Assembly (NCBI GenBank): GCA_023091665.1
Contig: JALJCQ010000013.1
Location: forward strand, 2,108,001-2,172,000
DNA: 64,000 bases
From: Pythium myriotylum
Lineage: Eukaryota; Oomycota; Peronosporomycetes; Pythiales; Pythiaceae
Direction of reading: 5' to 3'
The notes under the pieces are model-generated. The model saw nothing but the letters and a program-made list of their open reading frames with translations, was not told the DNA's origin and did not search any database. Made by a program: the position numbers and the translations under genes. How positions within the stretch are numbered: the stretch's first letter is position 1; each line of letters begins with the position of its first letter. Below are positions 1 to 11,700 of this stretch, one piece after another.

Positions 1-597
1 CTCGCTCCCATTGTAATGAACCCGCAAGAGAGTACGCGCGTGCGGTAATGGTGGATAGACAATTCCCAGAGCATCGTTCTTGTATTTGAGGGGTATTCGA
101 TCCACCACGGCGAGCCCTCGCATAGATACCTGGAATGCAGTGACAGGCTGGTAATCGATAGATGAGAGCTTGAGTCCGTTCACAAGCTGTGCTTCCCACA
201 GATCGTCGATGACTGATTTTGCCTCCTGTGAGATACACAGCCATCGACGTTCGGTCTGTCGCTGATACGAGATCCATGTCAGGTTGGGCGCATAGTCAAA
301 ATTGAGGATACCACTCTCGATGCCTTCATTCAGTAGCACAAGTAAAGCGATCTGGCGGATCCACGTCTCTCGCGTCTGGGCATTTTTAGCCTGTTGCGCG
401 TACTGAGCGATACAGAAGAGCACCTTGCAATGCTCTGAAGGCCAACGCTCTTCTGGGCCGTCCCATACGCAGGCTTCACCATGAATCATCCCTATTAAAC
501 TTTGTGGTACCTGATCCTGGCAAACCTGCGTCAATGTGAAGGGTCGCGACGGTTCTCTCACGACCTTGCCACCTTTGACGGCAGACCGAATATCCCA
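1..597 (-). CDS. Conserved-looking unknown protein, partial (3' end outside window)
   Basis: An open frame runs on the minus strand from about 597 to the left edge without a stop. From the methionine at 489 it gives 163 codons that read like a real protein (for example VWDGPEERWPSEHCK and ISYQRQTERRWLCIS). The frame stays open upstream of that ATG to a TGA at 598-600 and still looks coding (TLTQVCQDQVPQSLIG), so the true start may lie in an upstream exon between 600 and 798. A candidate first exon begins with the ATG at 707 (MSLAGEIINLV), but I could not join it cleanly. The C-terminus is beyond the window. I do not recognise the family; tryptophans and charged residues suggest a globular cytosolic protein. 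The coding call is fairly safe; the start is not. Confidence 0.6.
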
Positions 598-798
598 TCA
601 CTATTCCCCAAGCCGCTTAGTCTATTATCCTGTTATCAATATCCACCCCGGAGGCGACGTCCTCTTCAAGCCATGACGAGGTTGATGATCTCGCCAGCCA
701 AACTCATAAATGCAGCGATATTGCGGCGAAAGACAACTTATCGACAAACGCGCACTGCATAGCAATGAACGTTTCACTTATCCTCAACCATCCGACGT

Positions 799-1616
799 TT
801 ACTCTCCCTTTATGCAGGTCACAATCCTGCAAAACACGAGAGACCCACGTCAGTTTTGCTATGAAGAAGCAGCAGCGTCGTAAAAAGTCAGTATCTACCA
901 ATCGAAGCCTTCAAATAAACCGGCACCGGACGTTGCTGTAGTTTCTTTGATAGACCACTGGCGATTCCGAATCTCTGACAACCCCATCGCTTCCGAGATC
1001 TGATACATATCGGGGCTCAACGTCACTCACAAAGCTCGAGAGCGACGTGCTGAGGAGTAGACAGACGCACCTGTGCGGCGTTGAGGGCTCCTTTCTGGTC
1101 CTGCTTGTTCGCAAAAACCAGTAAGATTGAGTCTTTAAGCTCCTCTTCCTGTGCGATGAAGGGTGAGTTCTCATTCGTGATGCTGGAGTCGCGAAGCGAG
1201 ACCCATACCTCGAGCATCGCATGCAGCTCTTGCTTAGCGATGTTCAGCCGATCGATATCAGCCGAGTCAACGACGAAAATGATCGCATCCGTATTTGGGT
1301 AGTAGCATCGCCAGTACGGGCGGATGCTGGTCTGGCCACCAAGGTCCCAAACCTGGAATTTGATATTCTTGTACTGAAGAGTCTCCATGTTGAAGCCGAT
1401 GGTCGGTACGGTCTGCTCGATTTCATCCGCCTGAAGTCGATCTACTCAAACACGCGCGGCGTTCGTTGGTGTCTGATGTACTCCAGCAATGCGCCAGCGT
1501 GCGGGGAACTCACATAGAATCGTGGTCTTGCCAGCGTTGTCGAGGCCGAGGATGAGGATGCGGACTTCCTTGCTGCCGAAGAGAGAGGCGAATACCTTGG
1601 AGACGAGGATGCCCAT
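799..1616 (-). CDS. ARL1: ARF-like small GTPase ARL1, five exons
   Basis: ARL1 is a trans-Golgi small GTPase that recruits GRIP-domain golgins. Exons on the minus strand are 1616-1514, 1441-1209, 1148-1071, 999-899 and 826-799. All introns are GT-AG, and the joined frame gives 180 residues, the usual ARL1 length. Visible motifs are Met-Gly at the start (N-myristoylation site), P-loop GLDNAGKT, switch I TVPTIGFN, switch [19 protein letters not shown], and the base-contacting NKQD. The 60-nt second intron has no in-frame stop and would read through as 20 extra residues between HAMLE and EEELKD. The short last exon supplies the tail after FEGFDW; without it the protein would stop about nine residues early. 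The next gene on the same strand is INTS3, 251 bp upstream. Confidence 0.95.
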
Positions 1617-1867
1617 TGTGGTGCTCAGCGGAGTGAGGGAGGAGTCGATGAGGTTGGAGCGTTCGAAGCGAGGCGCGACACGTAGTGTGGGTAGCTTCTC
1701 GAGGATGGTCGGCGGTCTAGAAGACGACAGGGAAGTGGCAGTACCGCATAACCCCTCAATAGTGACCCTTTATCTGAAAGCCGGATAAAATCTCAAGAAG
1801 ACAAGCGGGCATACTATTTTAGCATGATCTTGAAAATCTGATTCCAGTCTCACGTCGCAGACCAATG

Positions 1868-4800
1868 CTAGGCCTCATTGACGCGTTGTTTCTTCGCTGG
1901 TGGTTCGTCCTCCAGTGGAGAACGGGGTACAGAGGGAGGTTGTGGCGGACCTGCTTGCTGAGAGGGGGATGGAGGCGGTGGGGGCGGTGTGGTCGGAACT
2001 GAAGGTACGACCACGAAACTCGCGAGGGTTGGATAATCATCTGACTTAACAACCTTGCGAAGTGCCGAAATCACAGCATCGTCTTTGAATATTGACAAAG
2101 TGTGCCCACCTCGGCGACGCTGGAGCTTCTCCAGCTTGTGGACAATCTCTTCTACATCCTTGGAGGTTTCGCTCATCGTAGGTAAAATCACGAGCACGTA
2201 ATTCTTAACAGCTTCGGGGCATTTGTCAGCCCAACTTGACAACAGTGCGAGCGCAAAGTCATCAAATCTGACAGGGAGCTTGAAAACAGTCTGTAGCATG
2301 CTTGCGTCAGGAGTGAACTGAACCAGGCATTTGAGCAAGCCGTTCATTGTCTCGGCATGCTCCTCGGCGTTCACACACGCGAGCACCTTCCGAGCAGCAC
2401 CCATGACAGCTTTGGTGGCACTTGGAGAATTCGCAGTCTGCGTCTCAATCACAACGAGATCCCAAAGAACAAACTGTTCCCACGACGACCACGATAGAGA
2501 TGCCAACAGAAGATTGGTGAGACGATTTTTGAGGATCGAGAATTCGTGAACAATAATGCGCGCGCTGATCAACTGAAAAGTCACCGGTGTCATGAGGGAC
2601 AAGATTAGCTGCACAAGTGCATCACTCCGTCCTAGCAGCTTGGACAAACTTGGATGCTCCAGGTTCCGAAACAGGTAAGGCAGGATATACAGTACGGCAG
2701 CATCGACAGCTCCAACTTCATCTTTCACAACAGGCGTGGCAGGTGGTGCTGAAGTGCTGAGTAATGCAATTGCATGGGCTCGGGCGTCATCAATGTGTTG
2801 TGTGAGTGATAAGTCCTTGACAAGATTTTGGGCCAAAGATCCCCCGATCGCGTCTACGAACACATGGTAGGGAGCGAGCGTGCTCTCAATGCTCTTCCCT
2901 TCACCTCTGGAACAGCAAAACGCCAACAGACGGAATCCTATGGTTACGTCGCGTGCCTGCATTGCCATCAGAAAAGGCACAAATAGCTCTTGAGATTCGC
3001 TGAGGACTTGATCAAGCAAGGAGTCAAAGACACTTGCACATGTTGCCTTGGGGGCGTCGCTCATGCTGATCTTCGACGAAATGATAATCTTCTCCAATGA
3101 TGAGTGCAAAAACGAGCCGAGCGGGGCAGCTAGTTCCTGTGCGTTGTCTTGACGGATCCAAGAAATGAGAATGTCATTCAATGATTCAAGAAAACCCTCC
3201 GTGGGTCTTGTGCATGGCTCAGGCATCATGTCTTGGAAACTCTTGAACTCCTCGTGACCTAAGACGAGTAGTTCCGGGGGAACGTCATCTGCCTTCGGCA
3301 ACGATGCACTTGCGACCATAGAAGCATCGATCAGGAGTGATGTTGCCTCTTCACCATCACCTGCATGTTCATCTTCGCTCGGTTGGTTGGCTGGGAGGAA
3401 TGATGACGTACTGAGGGAATCGGATGATGTTGCAGCGGACGCAATGCTCGAATCAGAGTGAGATGGGCTGTTTTGAGGGTGGACAGGTGAAGCTATCGGA
3501 CTGCTACTACCACTTCCCGCGCCAACCGGGCTTCTCATTGGGCTTCCGTGAGCGGGAGACGGCGGTACTGGTGATGCTAAGCCACCTGGCGAGTGATTGG
3601 GGCTAGACCCGGTCGATAGTGCACCTGGAGTATGAAGGGGGGACGGCGCTTGTGCCTGGACTGAATCCGCAGAGGGGAAATGCTCCGGGAATATACGATG
3701 TAGCTCTACTTTCAGCTCTGGTGCGCTGGATTGCAGGAGTGGAAACGATTGAAGAGGGTGAATACTTGGAACAACTCCAACCTTGAGCAGCATAGAAAAC
3801 GCAGTCGAAACACCCTTTTGCATGCTAACCTTGTTCGGGGTCGAAGAGGCAAATTTTTCCACTGCAAAGACCAGAAACTGAATCATCGCGAGCGTCATTT
3901 GTGGATGACTCTTCAGTGATTTTGCCTGGAAGTTGCAATATTCGAGGTCAAAAACAAACGTTTTAGGGATGCCAGACGTCAACATCGAAGTCACTGACCA
4001 TGAGAAGCATAGCTGGTTCGACATTCATGATGTTGTCAGTAGGCTTGAAGTAGAGAAAGTCGAAGAACATCGCCAACTGCACTCGAGCTAACACCGCCGG
4101 GGTTTTGCTGGCATCCATAAGCCAATATGATGAGTACTGTGAATTATGAATAAGATCGGCAACAAAATGCTTCAACTCACCACAGAAGGTATAGCCACCC
4201 GAGAATGTGGTATCGAGGGGTGATCTTCGAGCTCAGAATTTGATTTGACGGATGATACACAGCGCAAATGTACCGGACAAGATCGGGGACCAACGTTTCA
4301 GAGCTTGGATGGGCGAGGAACTGGGACGCAAACCATTTCTGATAGCGAGTAACAGCACCGAGCTGAACTCGCTCCATCATGAAGACCAAATGCTCTTCCA
4401 TCTTCGGTGTTAGTCGGTACGCGAGGTACTTGGGGGGAGTTAAAATCGACATTAATCGGGAAACAGATAGGACGGCCGGATCTTGATCGCTATCGTCCCG
4501 GACTGCTCGCAGCTGTTTCCACAACAGGTTTATCCCAGGGACCTACATAGCACGATCCCTCAGCGGCGCATGTCGATTGACGAAATGAACAGCAACTTAC
4601 ATCTTTTGCATCATTGAGTACTCGGACAACTTCTCGTCCAAGCTGTGCGACATCTGATTGTCGGCGATTCCACAAAAGTGTACACAAGTCAATCTCCTGT
4701 TGGAGTAGGCTCGTCTGTGAACTATGGTCGACGACGATGCGCACGAAGGTGTGGAACACGTAAGGAATTAGACTGGCGCTCGAGAGCAGCCACGCTTCGT

Positions 4801-5521
4801 GCTCGTTGAGGATGCGAACAATAGAAGAAGCAAGCCAAACCGAGGTCTTGCTTGGATCACCGCCAGTGAGATGTCGCATCAAGGAGATGATCACTTTGTC
4901 CACGCCAGGCACAGTAACGTGCACGAACTCACGCACAAGCCAAAGCAGCTGACTGCGGCATGGTCCTAAAAGCTTGGCAAACTTCTGCTCGACAAGCTTC
5001 TGGAGCAAACCGATGACATTCTTGTAGTTATCAGCAGCCGCGATGCTTGTGAGGAATCGGAGGTACTGCTTGGCCAACGACTGCTCTGTGACGATAGCGT
5101 ACAGCAACCCGATATCGGGTTGAAACGTTAGCACGGGTGCTGCAGCGGAGCCACCTCCGGGTTGCTGTTTCAGAATTGCCAGTGTCGCGGCCTCGTCCTT
5201 GCCGGCGATGGTTTTCTGCATGTGGTAGAAATGTGCGTACCACTTGCGGTCCAGCTCGTCCGGGGCGTCGAGAGGCTGGTGGCTGATGAGCTTGGAATGC
5301 GGTGTCTGTGTAGCATGGCCAGGCGATTGCGGGGTGGAGGCGGCGCTGGTCGGCGGCGTCGGCTTGGCCTGGGGAGCGTTGCTCGCGGGTGACGGTGCAG
5401 ACGGAGGGGGAGGCGGGGGGGGCGCAGATGGCGGAGGCGGCGGAGGCGCGGCGCCAAGGTCTCTTCCTGGGGATCCGTCGTCGTGATCCGGCGGCGGCGG
5501 GGCCGCGGCTTCGTCGCTCAT
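1868..5521 (-). CDS. INTS3: Integrator complex subunit 3 (INTS3), four exons
   Basis: INTS3 is a scaffold subunit of the Integrator, which cleaves and terminates RNA polymerase II transcripts such as snRNAs; in animals it also binds single-strand DNA-binding proteins in the SOSS complex. Exons are 5521-4601, 4542-4181, 4107-3999 and 3925-1868, giving 1149 residues. Diagnostic stretches match the INTS3 family: LVREFVHVTVPGVDKV, VRYICAVYHPSNQILSSKI, ARVQLAMFFDFLYF and NIMNVEPAMLLM. The acceptor of the second intron was chosen because it keeps family spacing across the join. The N-terminus (about residues 8-55) is proline-rich. A Ser/Pro-rich low-complexity block follows the helical core, and the tail is a proline run followed by PPAKKQRVNEA, a likely nuclear localisation signal. 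It is divergent from the HECT gene, with 224 bp between the two start codons. Confidence 0.92.
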
Positions 5522-5745
5522 GCTCGGTTTCTTGCCACAACAATGGGGCCAAATACCGAGATGCGACTACTGTCATGCTCCCATTAATTTCGATTTGAGG
5601 GTTCAATGAAGTGGCCCTAAATCGAGGTGCTTTTGGCGAGCCATCGCCAGAGCGTCCGTAAACTCAGGTGAACGGTGGATATCGGTCGCTTCGAGGAACA
5701 GAACCAGGACCAAGCTCTCAGCGCGAAGTCTCAGCAACCCGGACG

Positions 5746-8700
5746 ATGGCGAACCCACCGCGGCGCGCGTCGTCTTCCTCCGAGTCGTCCGAGTCGTCCT
5801 CGGACGTGTCCTCTACCTCGTCTGGCTCGCGCGGGTCCACGACGGAGGCCCTCTCGCCGCCCAAGAGCGCGCCCCCGAGGCCACAGGAAGACGCCGCGCC
5901 GCGCCCGTGGCGCTTCCTCTCCACGGAGGAGACCTGCCACTTTTTCAACACTGAAGTGGTGATCAACACAAACGATGTGCGCAAAGCCGAGCTCGATGGG
6001 ACTCCGGATGAAGCTGCCTGTGGTGGTGATGGTGGTCTCGAGGCTCTTGAGTGGGCCCCTAGCAGCGACCCACAACTCGAACCCACGCCCGCCGCGTACG
6101 AGGATGTGTTCAGCGACTTCGATGACATGTATCTACCGGAAATCATGATGGGCGCCCCACGTAAGCTGCGTCAACAGCGAGAAGCGCAGTGCGAAGATGC
6201 CGCGCAAGTTTTGAGAGCGTTTTGCACCGACCTCCATGTTGGCCAGAGCTATTTGTATAGGAAACGGAGCGAGTTTCTGCGCGTATGCTTCCGGAGAGCA
6301 CTTGATGCTCAAAAGGAGCAGGCTCTACACGATAGCGCGGAGGAATCAACTAATCTTTCGGAAGAGGCTACCCAGATGGGGCAGCGCACGTTTCGCTTCC
6401 AATGCAGCCGTTTGGAAAGTCCAATTGACGTGACAATTCCAGTGCTCTATCCTCGGAAGTGGCCACACATCCCTTTTCGTGACCCAAGTCAATGGAAAGG
6501 TGACCCAGAGGCAGCCATTGCTTTCGCAAAGCGTGTGAATGAGCTTCCCGAAGGAAGTCTCCTATATGAACCGATAGATGTGGACGATTTCGCTTCCCGG
6601 TGGTGTGCTGTCATGAAAGTCGAAGGGATTGATGTTTGGTACGATTGGGGGCTTGCAGTGCATTCTGCGAAGACTAACCGCACATTTTTGTCTTCAGGGC
6701 TCTGGAATCTGCAGACACGGTGAAGATGACAAGAGCTGCCAGAGCTGCTCTTGCGGCTATGATGTCGTTTGCGGTTTGCCTTCAGTCATTCTCATTGCTG
6801 CAACTGGTCGCAGAGGTGTGCTTGCAATTCGGCCACTCAACTCATCTTGTAGAAGACGCTCAACATGACGAATTGGCTCGAATATTTGATGCCAACTTGT
6901 ACAGATTGCATGGTTTTGTTGGCGCACGACTACCTCCAGCAACATACCCTCGAGGTCTCATATCTCAATGGAAGATGTGCTCCTACCAGCCATCAACGAG
7001 TGACGCAATCGCGACCGATGGATTGTTCATCTACATCTATGGCCGTGCTGGAATGCTGAAGGTTGGGACTGGCCGAGGGCCAACGGTGCGAGACTACGTG
7101 TATGCTCATAATAGGGACTATTGTCGAAGTCGAGATGCTGAGCGGTCGTGGCTTTGTCTCATCGGTGATTCTCTTTACTGCCGAAGTATCACTATGGCGT
7201 GTAATCGTGTCGACCGAATTTGCAAGATTGATCTGAAGTCAATCGATGAGCTGTACTTCTCCCCGCCAAATCAAACAACGGAGCAACCTATAGGATCCAG
7301 CACAGTGTATGCGATGGTCTCGGACGGAGTTCACTTGTTTGTGATCAACAGTTTCGATTCCCAAAAGCATGCTCCAAGAAAGAAATCAAGGCCGAATAAG
7401 TCACGAAAAACGTCGGCGAGTGAAAGTAAAACCCCTTCCGACGTGGTGGTTGATAAAGCGCAGAGTGATGAACAGACGTCGGGTGTTCGAGTTGGTGATC
7501 GAGTCGTTAGGGGACCACACTGGAAATGGGGATCGCAAGACGGTGAGAAAGGGGCTCCAGGCACGGTCGAACGTATCAGCACATGGGGAGGCGTCAAAGG
7601 GTGTGGTGTAACCGTCCGGTGGGACAAAAGCCAAAGAATCAACACTTACCGCTGGGGTGCAGAAGGTTGTTATGATATCGTCGTCGTCTTTGAAACTTCC
7701 GATGGCAGACTCGAGAAAAAACCACTACCTAATGAACACATTGGTTACACATCGAAAGATGAGCTAGCTACTCCCCGGCATCACTTCATCGTATCGATGT
7801 ACACTGTGTCCAGTCTTCAAGGAGTCGTGGATTTGGATCAGAGTGCCAGACAGTCGCTATTAGGAGTCCCATCTATACCTCTGGCGATGAAATGCAAGAA
7901 CGCAGATGAACACCAGTTGCTCACAACCGTGCACGAACACACTTTGGGAATAACGACTGCGACTACTGCGTGGATGTGTGATGGGGGTACCTCTGGATGC
8001 CTTGGCGATAACTCTGGTGTTCGCTTTCGGTGCGAGCAAGGTTGCGACTTTGATTTGTGTGAAGTCTGCCTCACAACAACCTTGGCTGGGAAGAAAACCG
8101 AACAACGTACGGACCAGAGGGAACAAAAACCAACAAGAGGCAATGGAAAAGTGTGCGACGAAGAGGTACTCACTGTGAGGAGCAGTCAGTGTACCAGTGG
8201 TGAAGCACCAGCTATCGTCGAGGCGACGGCGGAAGATCCTGCGACTTCCCAGGTGGACGATCTCGTAGAGTTCTGGACCGGTTTGTTCTCGTGGAAGGAA
8301 TGTGAGTTTGCCCTCCAACGTGCTGAACAGTCTTTTGAGACTGCCGTCGAGTGGTTGAATGAATGCGGTGAAGCGATGAGGCGACCAATGATCCTACCCT
8401 GCGTAAAGTCTTTCTCACTTGAGCCCCCGCCAAATTCCCCCGGACTGGACCCTATTCTTCTCATTGCTGGTTCATTTTACGCAGTTGACGGCTACCTTTG
8501 CATCATTTCTCCTCCCGGATTGTTTCAAAGTGACAGAACCAAGCGCGCATTACACGCAACAGACACCGCTTGGTTCTTCTCTTTGACAAATGGATCTCTG
8601 AGTTTTCCAAATTGCTGCCCAGTACAGCTCAAGAGTGTCCCTGCTGGCTCCCCTGTTTGTGTCGACACAATCCGACGACGGATTCTTGTCTTCTCTGGGT

Positions 8701-11700
8701 ACCTCAACTGCGTGGAAGAATACACCGTCGCGACTACTTCGTTAGAGGTGGGTGTTGACACCGGCATAAGACTCGTCCAACATGTGGGGGAGCAGGTTTA
8801 CGCTTTTCTCCATGATGCCGATGGGCAGCGTTGGGCTCACAAAGCGTTCAAAACTGCACACCTCGGATTGCGCGACTGGATTAGCCAGATTCAGAGTGAA
8901 GCTACCAGTGTCTCAACCGATCGAGTCGTTCGAGAAAACTCCACCCATTGTCCTTCCTCTGCTAAAGCACTCGCTCGGCGCATCAGGAAATTGCGCCTCA
9001 GAGTTTCCGAACTAGAGAAATTGGGATGCGGTGGAGGTCGAGGATACTTAGTTCCCTACTGCACAGATTTTCGTGATCTAGGACTGAGGGGCCTGCTCAC
9101 ATCGTTTCATCGCAGTCTTAAAGTCGCGCAACTCTCGTCAAAAGAATCGATTACCCACCTCCGACGTGTCGTTGCTATTTGGAAGGGTTTTCTCGGCGAT
9201 TGTAACGCCTCGGACGTCACTTTGCACTCACCTAGTGATTGGTCAGGAATTGTCGATGAGGTTCTCGGTGGTCTCCGAGATTTGGCTTCAGGGAGGTCAT
9301 TCAAATGGATCCGCGACGATGAAATTCTCATCATGCAGTCGCAGGTTGTAGAAGGCTGCCAAGATATCCTCTTGTGGGGAGTTGATTCAGGCTTGTTCAG
9401 CAACTGTGATCGGTTCACTCTCCTCGTTGATGCATTGGAGAAGCTCCAGTCTGCAGGATCTGATCAACTACCAGCTAGTTATTTCCCACTCATGCATGAA
9501 TGGACAGGTGTTGCCCATCTCAAGTCCGAAGTTGACTGCATCATCTCCTTCATTCGAAGAGCTCTGGCGATGAATACTGATGCTTCGGAAGGTGGTTTTG
9601 CCAGCCTTGTATGCGAACACAAGCAAGCTGAAGAATTGACAAAGCTCCTCTTCCAACTAAGCGTTTGGGAGTTTAAATCTTCGGATACGTCAACGCAAGG
9701 GCACACTCTCGAGATCGCGTCATACACCCCAGTAGAAAAGGGTTTGTTGGCGTTGTTCAACGGATGTGCGATGGACATGTTCGCTGATGCTGGTACCGCC
9801 CCAACTGTTTCATGGACATCTCCCTGTGAGCCTGGTGTTGATACCAGTGTACACAAGCCTTTGTTCGCGACTTTTGCCGCTTCTTGCCTCCGAACATGCC
9901 AAGAACTAGTCGATGTTGCCAAGGGCCAACTTTCGAACAAGAGAGAGATTACAGTTGCCCTATCGAGATCGATATGCAGCAAAATACTTCCACTCGTACT
10001 ATCAATGATGCCCAACAGTCGACGAGAGACGTTGGTGAGGCTCAAGGATTTGACAGTAGAGTTTGCCACATCGTTATCTTCGCTGACTTCGGATGAGAGC
10101 CTCACGAGAACACCAGGTTTCTTGCCTTCATACACAATAGTAGAGAGCAGCCATCCGTACAACAAAGGTCAAGCTGCAATGCGGAAAGTTGTTCGGATAC
10201 GAGGAGCAACATGTCTGCACATCCAGTTCGATCCCAGATGCAGTACAACTGGCGAGGCTGATTTTGTGTTCGTGACCCCGGGCCACGCTTGGTTCCACTC
10301 CGATCGCATCCCGTTTGGTGAAAACGGGATTGGAGATGCAGGGGGCTGCTTTTTTGGAAGTTGCCATTCTGGAAACTGGCCTCGCGATGGAAACGGGATA
10401 TCTGTTTGGGGCGACACGGTCACGATTATGCTATGTTCCACAAGTCAAGAGCGTGAGCGAACCGGAGGTGAGGACGACAGCAAACGGTGGGGTTTGAAGT
10501 GCACTGTGCGAGGCCTCCAGCTGGGCGAAGAATCCTCTTGGATAAGTGATGCGGTCGTTGCCGCAGAACTTACTCTTCGAAATCATGCGCAACGAAGTTT
10601 GATGCGCGCCAATCACTTATTAGAGAGTCCTCGAGTCGTGCAAGCGGAACCTCTTCTTAAAACAGTACGAATAGCGCAATCATCCTTCAGTGAGAGCCGA
10701 AAGAGACTTGCGTACGAAATCATTGAAACGCATGAAGCGAATACCAATTCTCGAGGTGGAAAAATTGTCAAGCTGTACGAGTCTGCCTTGCAATCTCGCG
10801 CAAGCAGCCGTTTCATGACTGTGAAAAGCCAACAGTGGAAGAACTCGTTGCGCTATGCATTGGCGATATTCGTTGTCGAAGCCCTAACTTTTGACGATGA
10901 GGAGTTATCAGCATCATCCGCGCTGTTTGGGGCGATTTTACAACGAATGCTGAAGCTTGAACAATGGATGATACGCCAAGCCCAGTTGCGAAAAGAGTGG
11001 GGCTGTATGGTAGAGGAGAGCATTTCAGTGGTGGAGTTCACAGAGCGATTCTCTGGTGACACCGGTCGACTGCGAGAGTTGTGTTTACTCAAGCGTATCT
11101 CCATAGATAGTCTGGACTTGAAGCGCGCCATCGAAGAACTCTATAAGGTTCTCGCTTCAGAAACTCACGGCCATCGTCCAAGCGTTGATATGAACGATGT
11201 GGTTGCTCAAGAGCTGATGAAAAAAGCAGAATATGTGCTGAGTCTTCCACTGCAAAGAGTGCCAGAAGAAACGGCACAATGCACGATGGTATCCAGCGAC
11301 GGTCGGTCTGAAAGCTCCCTTTTGGAGTATCTTACCTCGAGCTCGTCCATCACTGAAGTTGACATCGCAGACGAGTATCTTCGTCGGGCTTGTGATTACA
11401 ACTTGGAAGGGGCTATGCTCTTGGAAGACATCCGTGGCATCAGCGGTTCGGTTGCTATCGACTTCGTCACGATCGGTGGACTTGGGTCTTGCTGGAGTAT
11501 TCCCGCGTGCAATCGGCTACAACTTTCCTTGTCACGAACTGCAGAGAAGCATACTCATAGGTGGGATAATGGGGGTTGTTCATCTTCTGGAGCGCCCAAT
11601 CTAACACCTTATTTTCTTGTGCTGGTAGCTTCCAGTCAGCAATAACAAAAATGATTGAGATAGTTGGGAACCCTACCTTTGACTACTCCGTACGACTCAT

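Noticed and set aside
502..762. 86-codon plus-strand frame near the left edge
   Set aside because: It lies opposite the coding-like upstream part of the partial minus-strand protein and has no motif.
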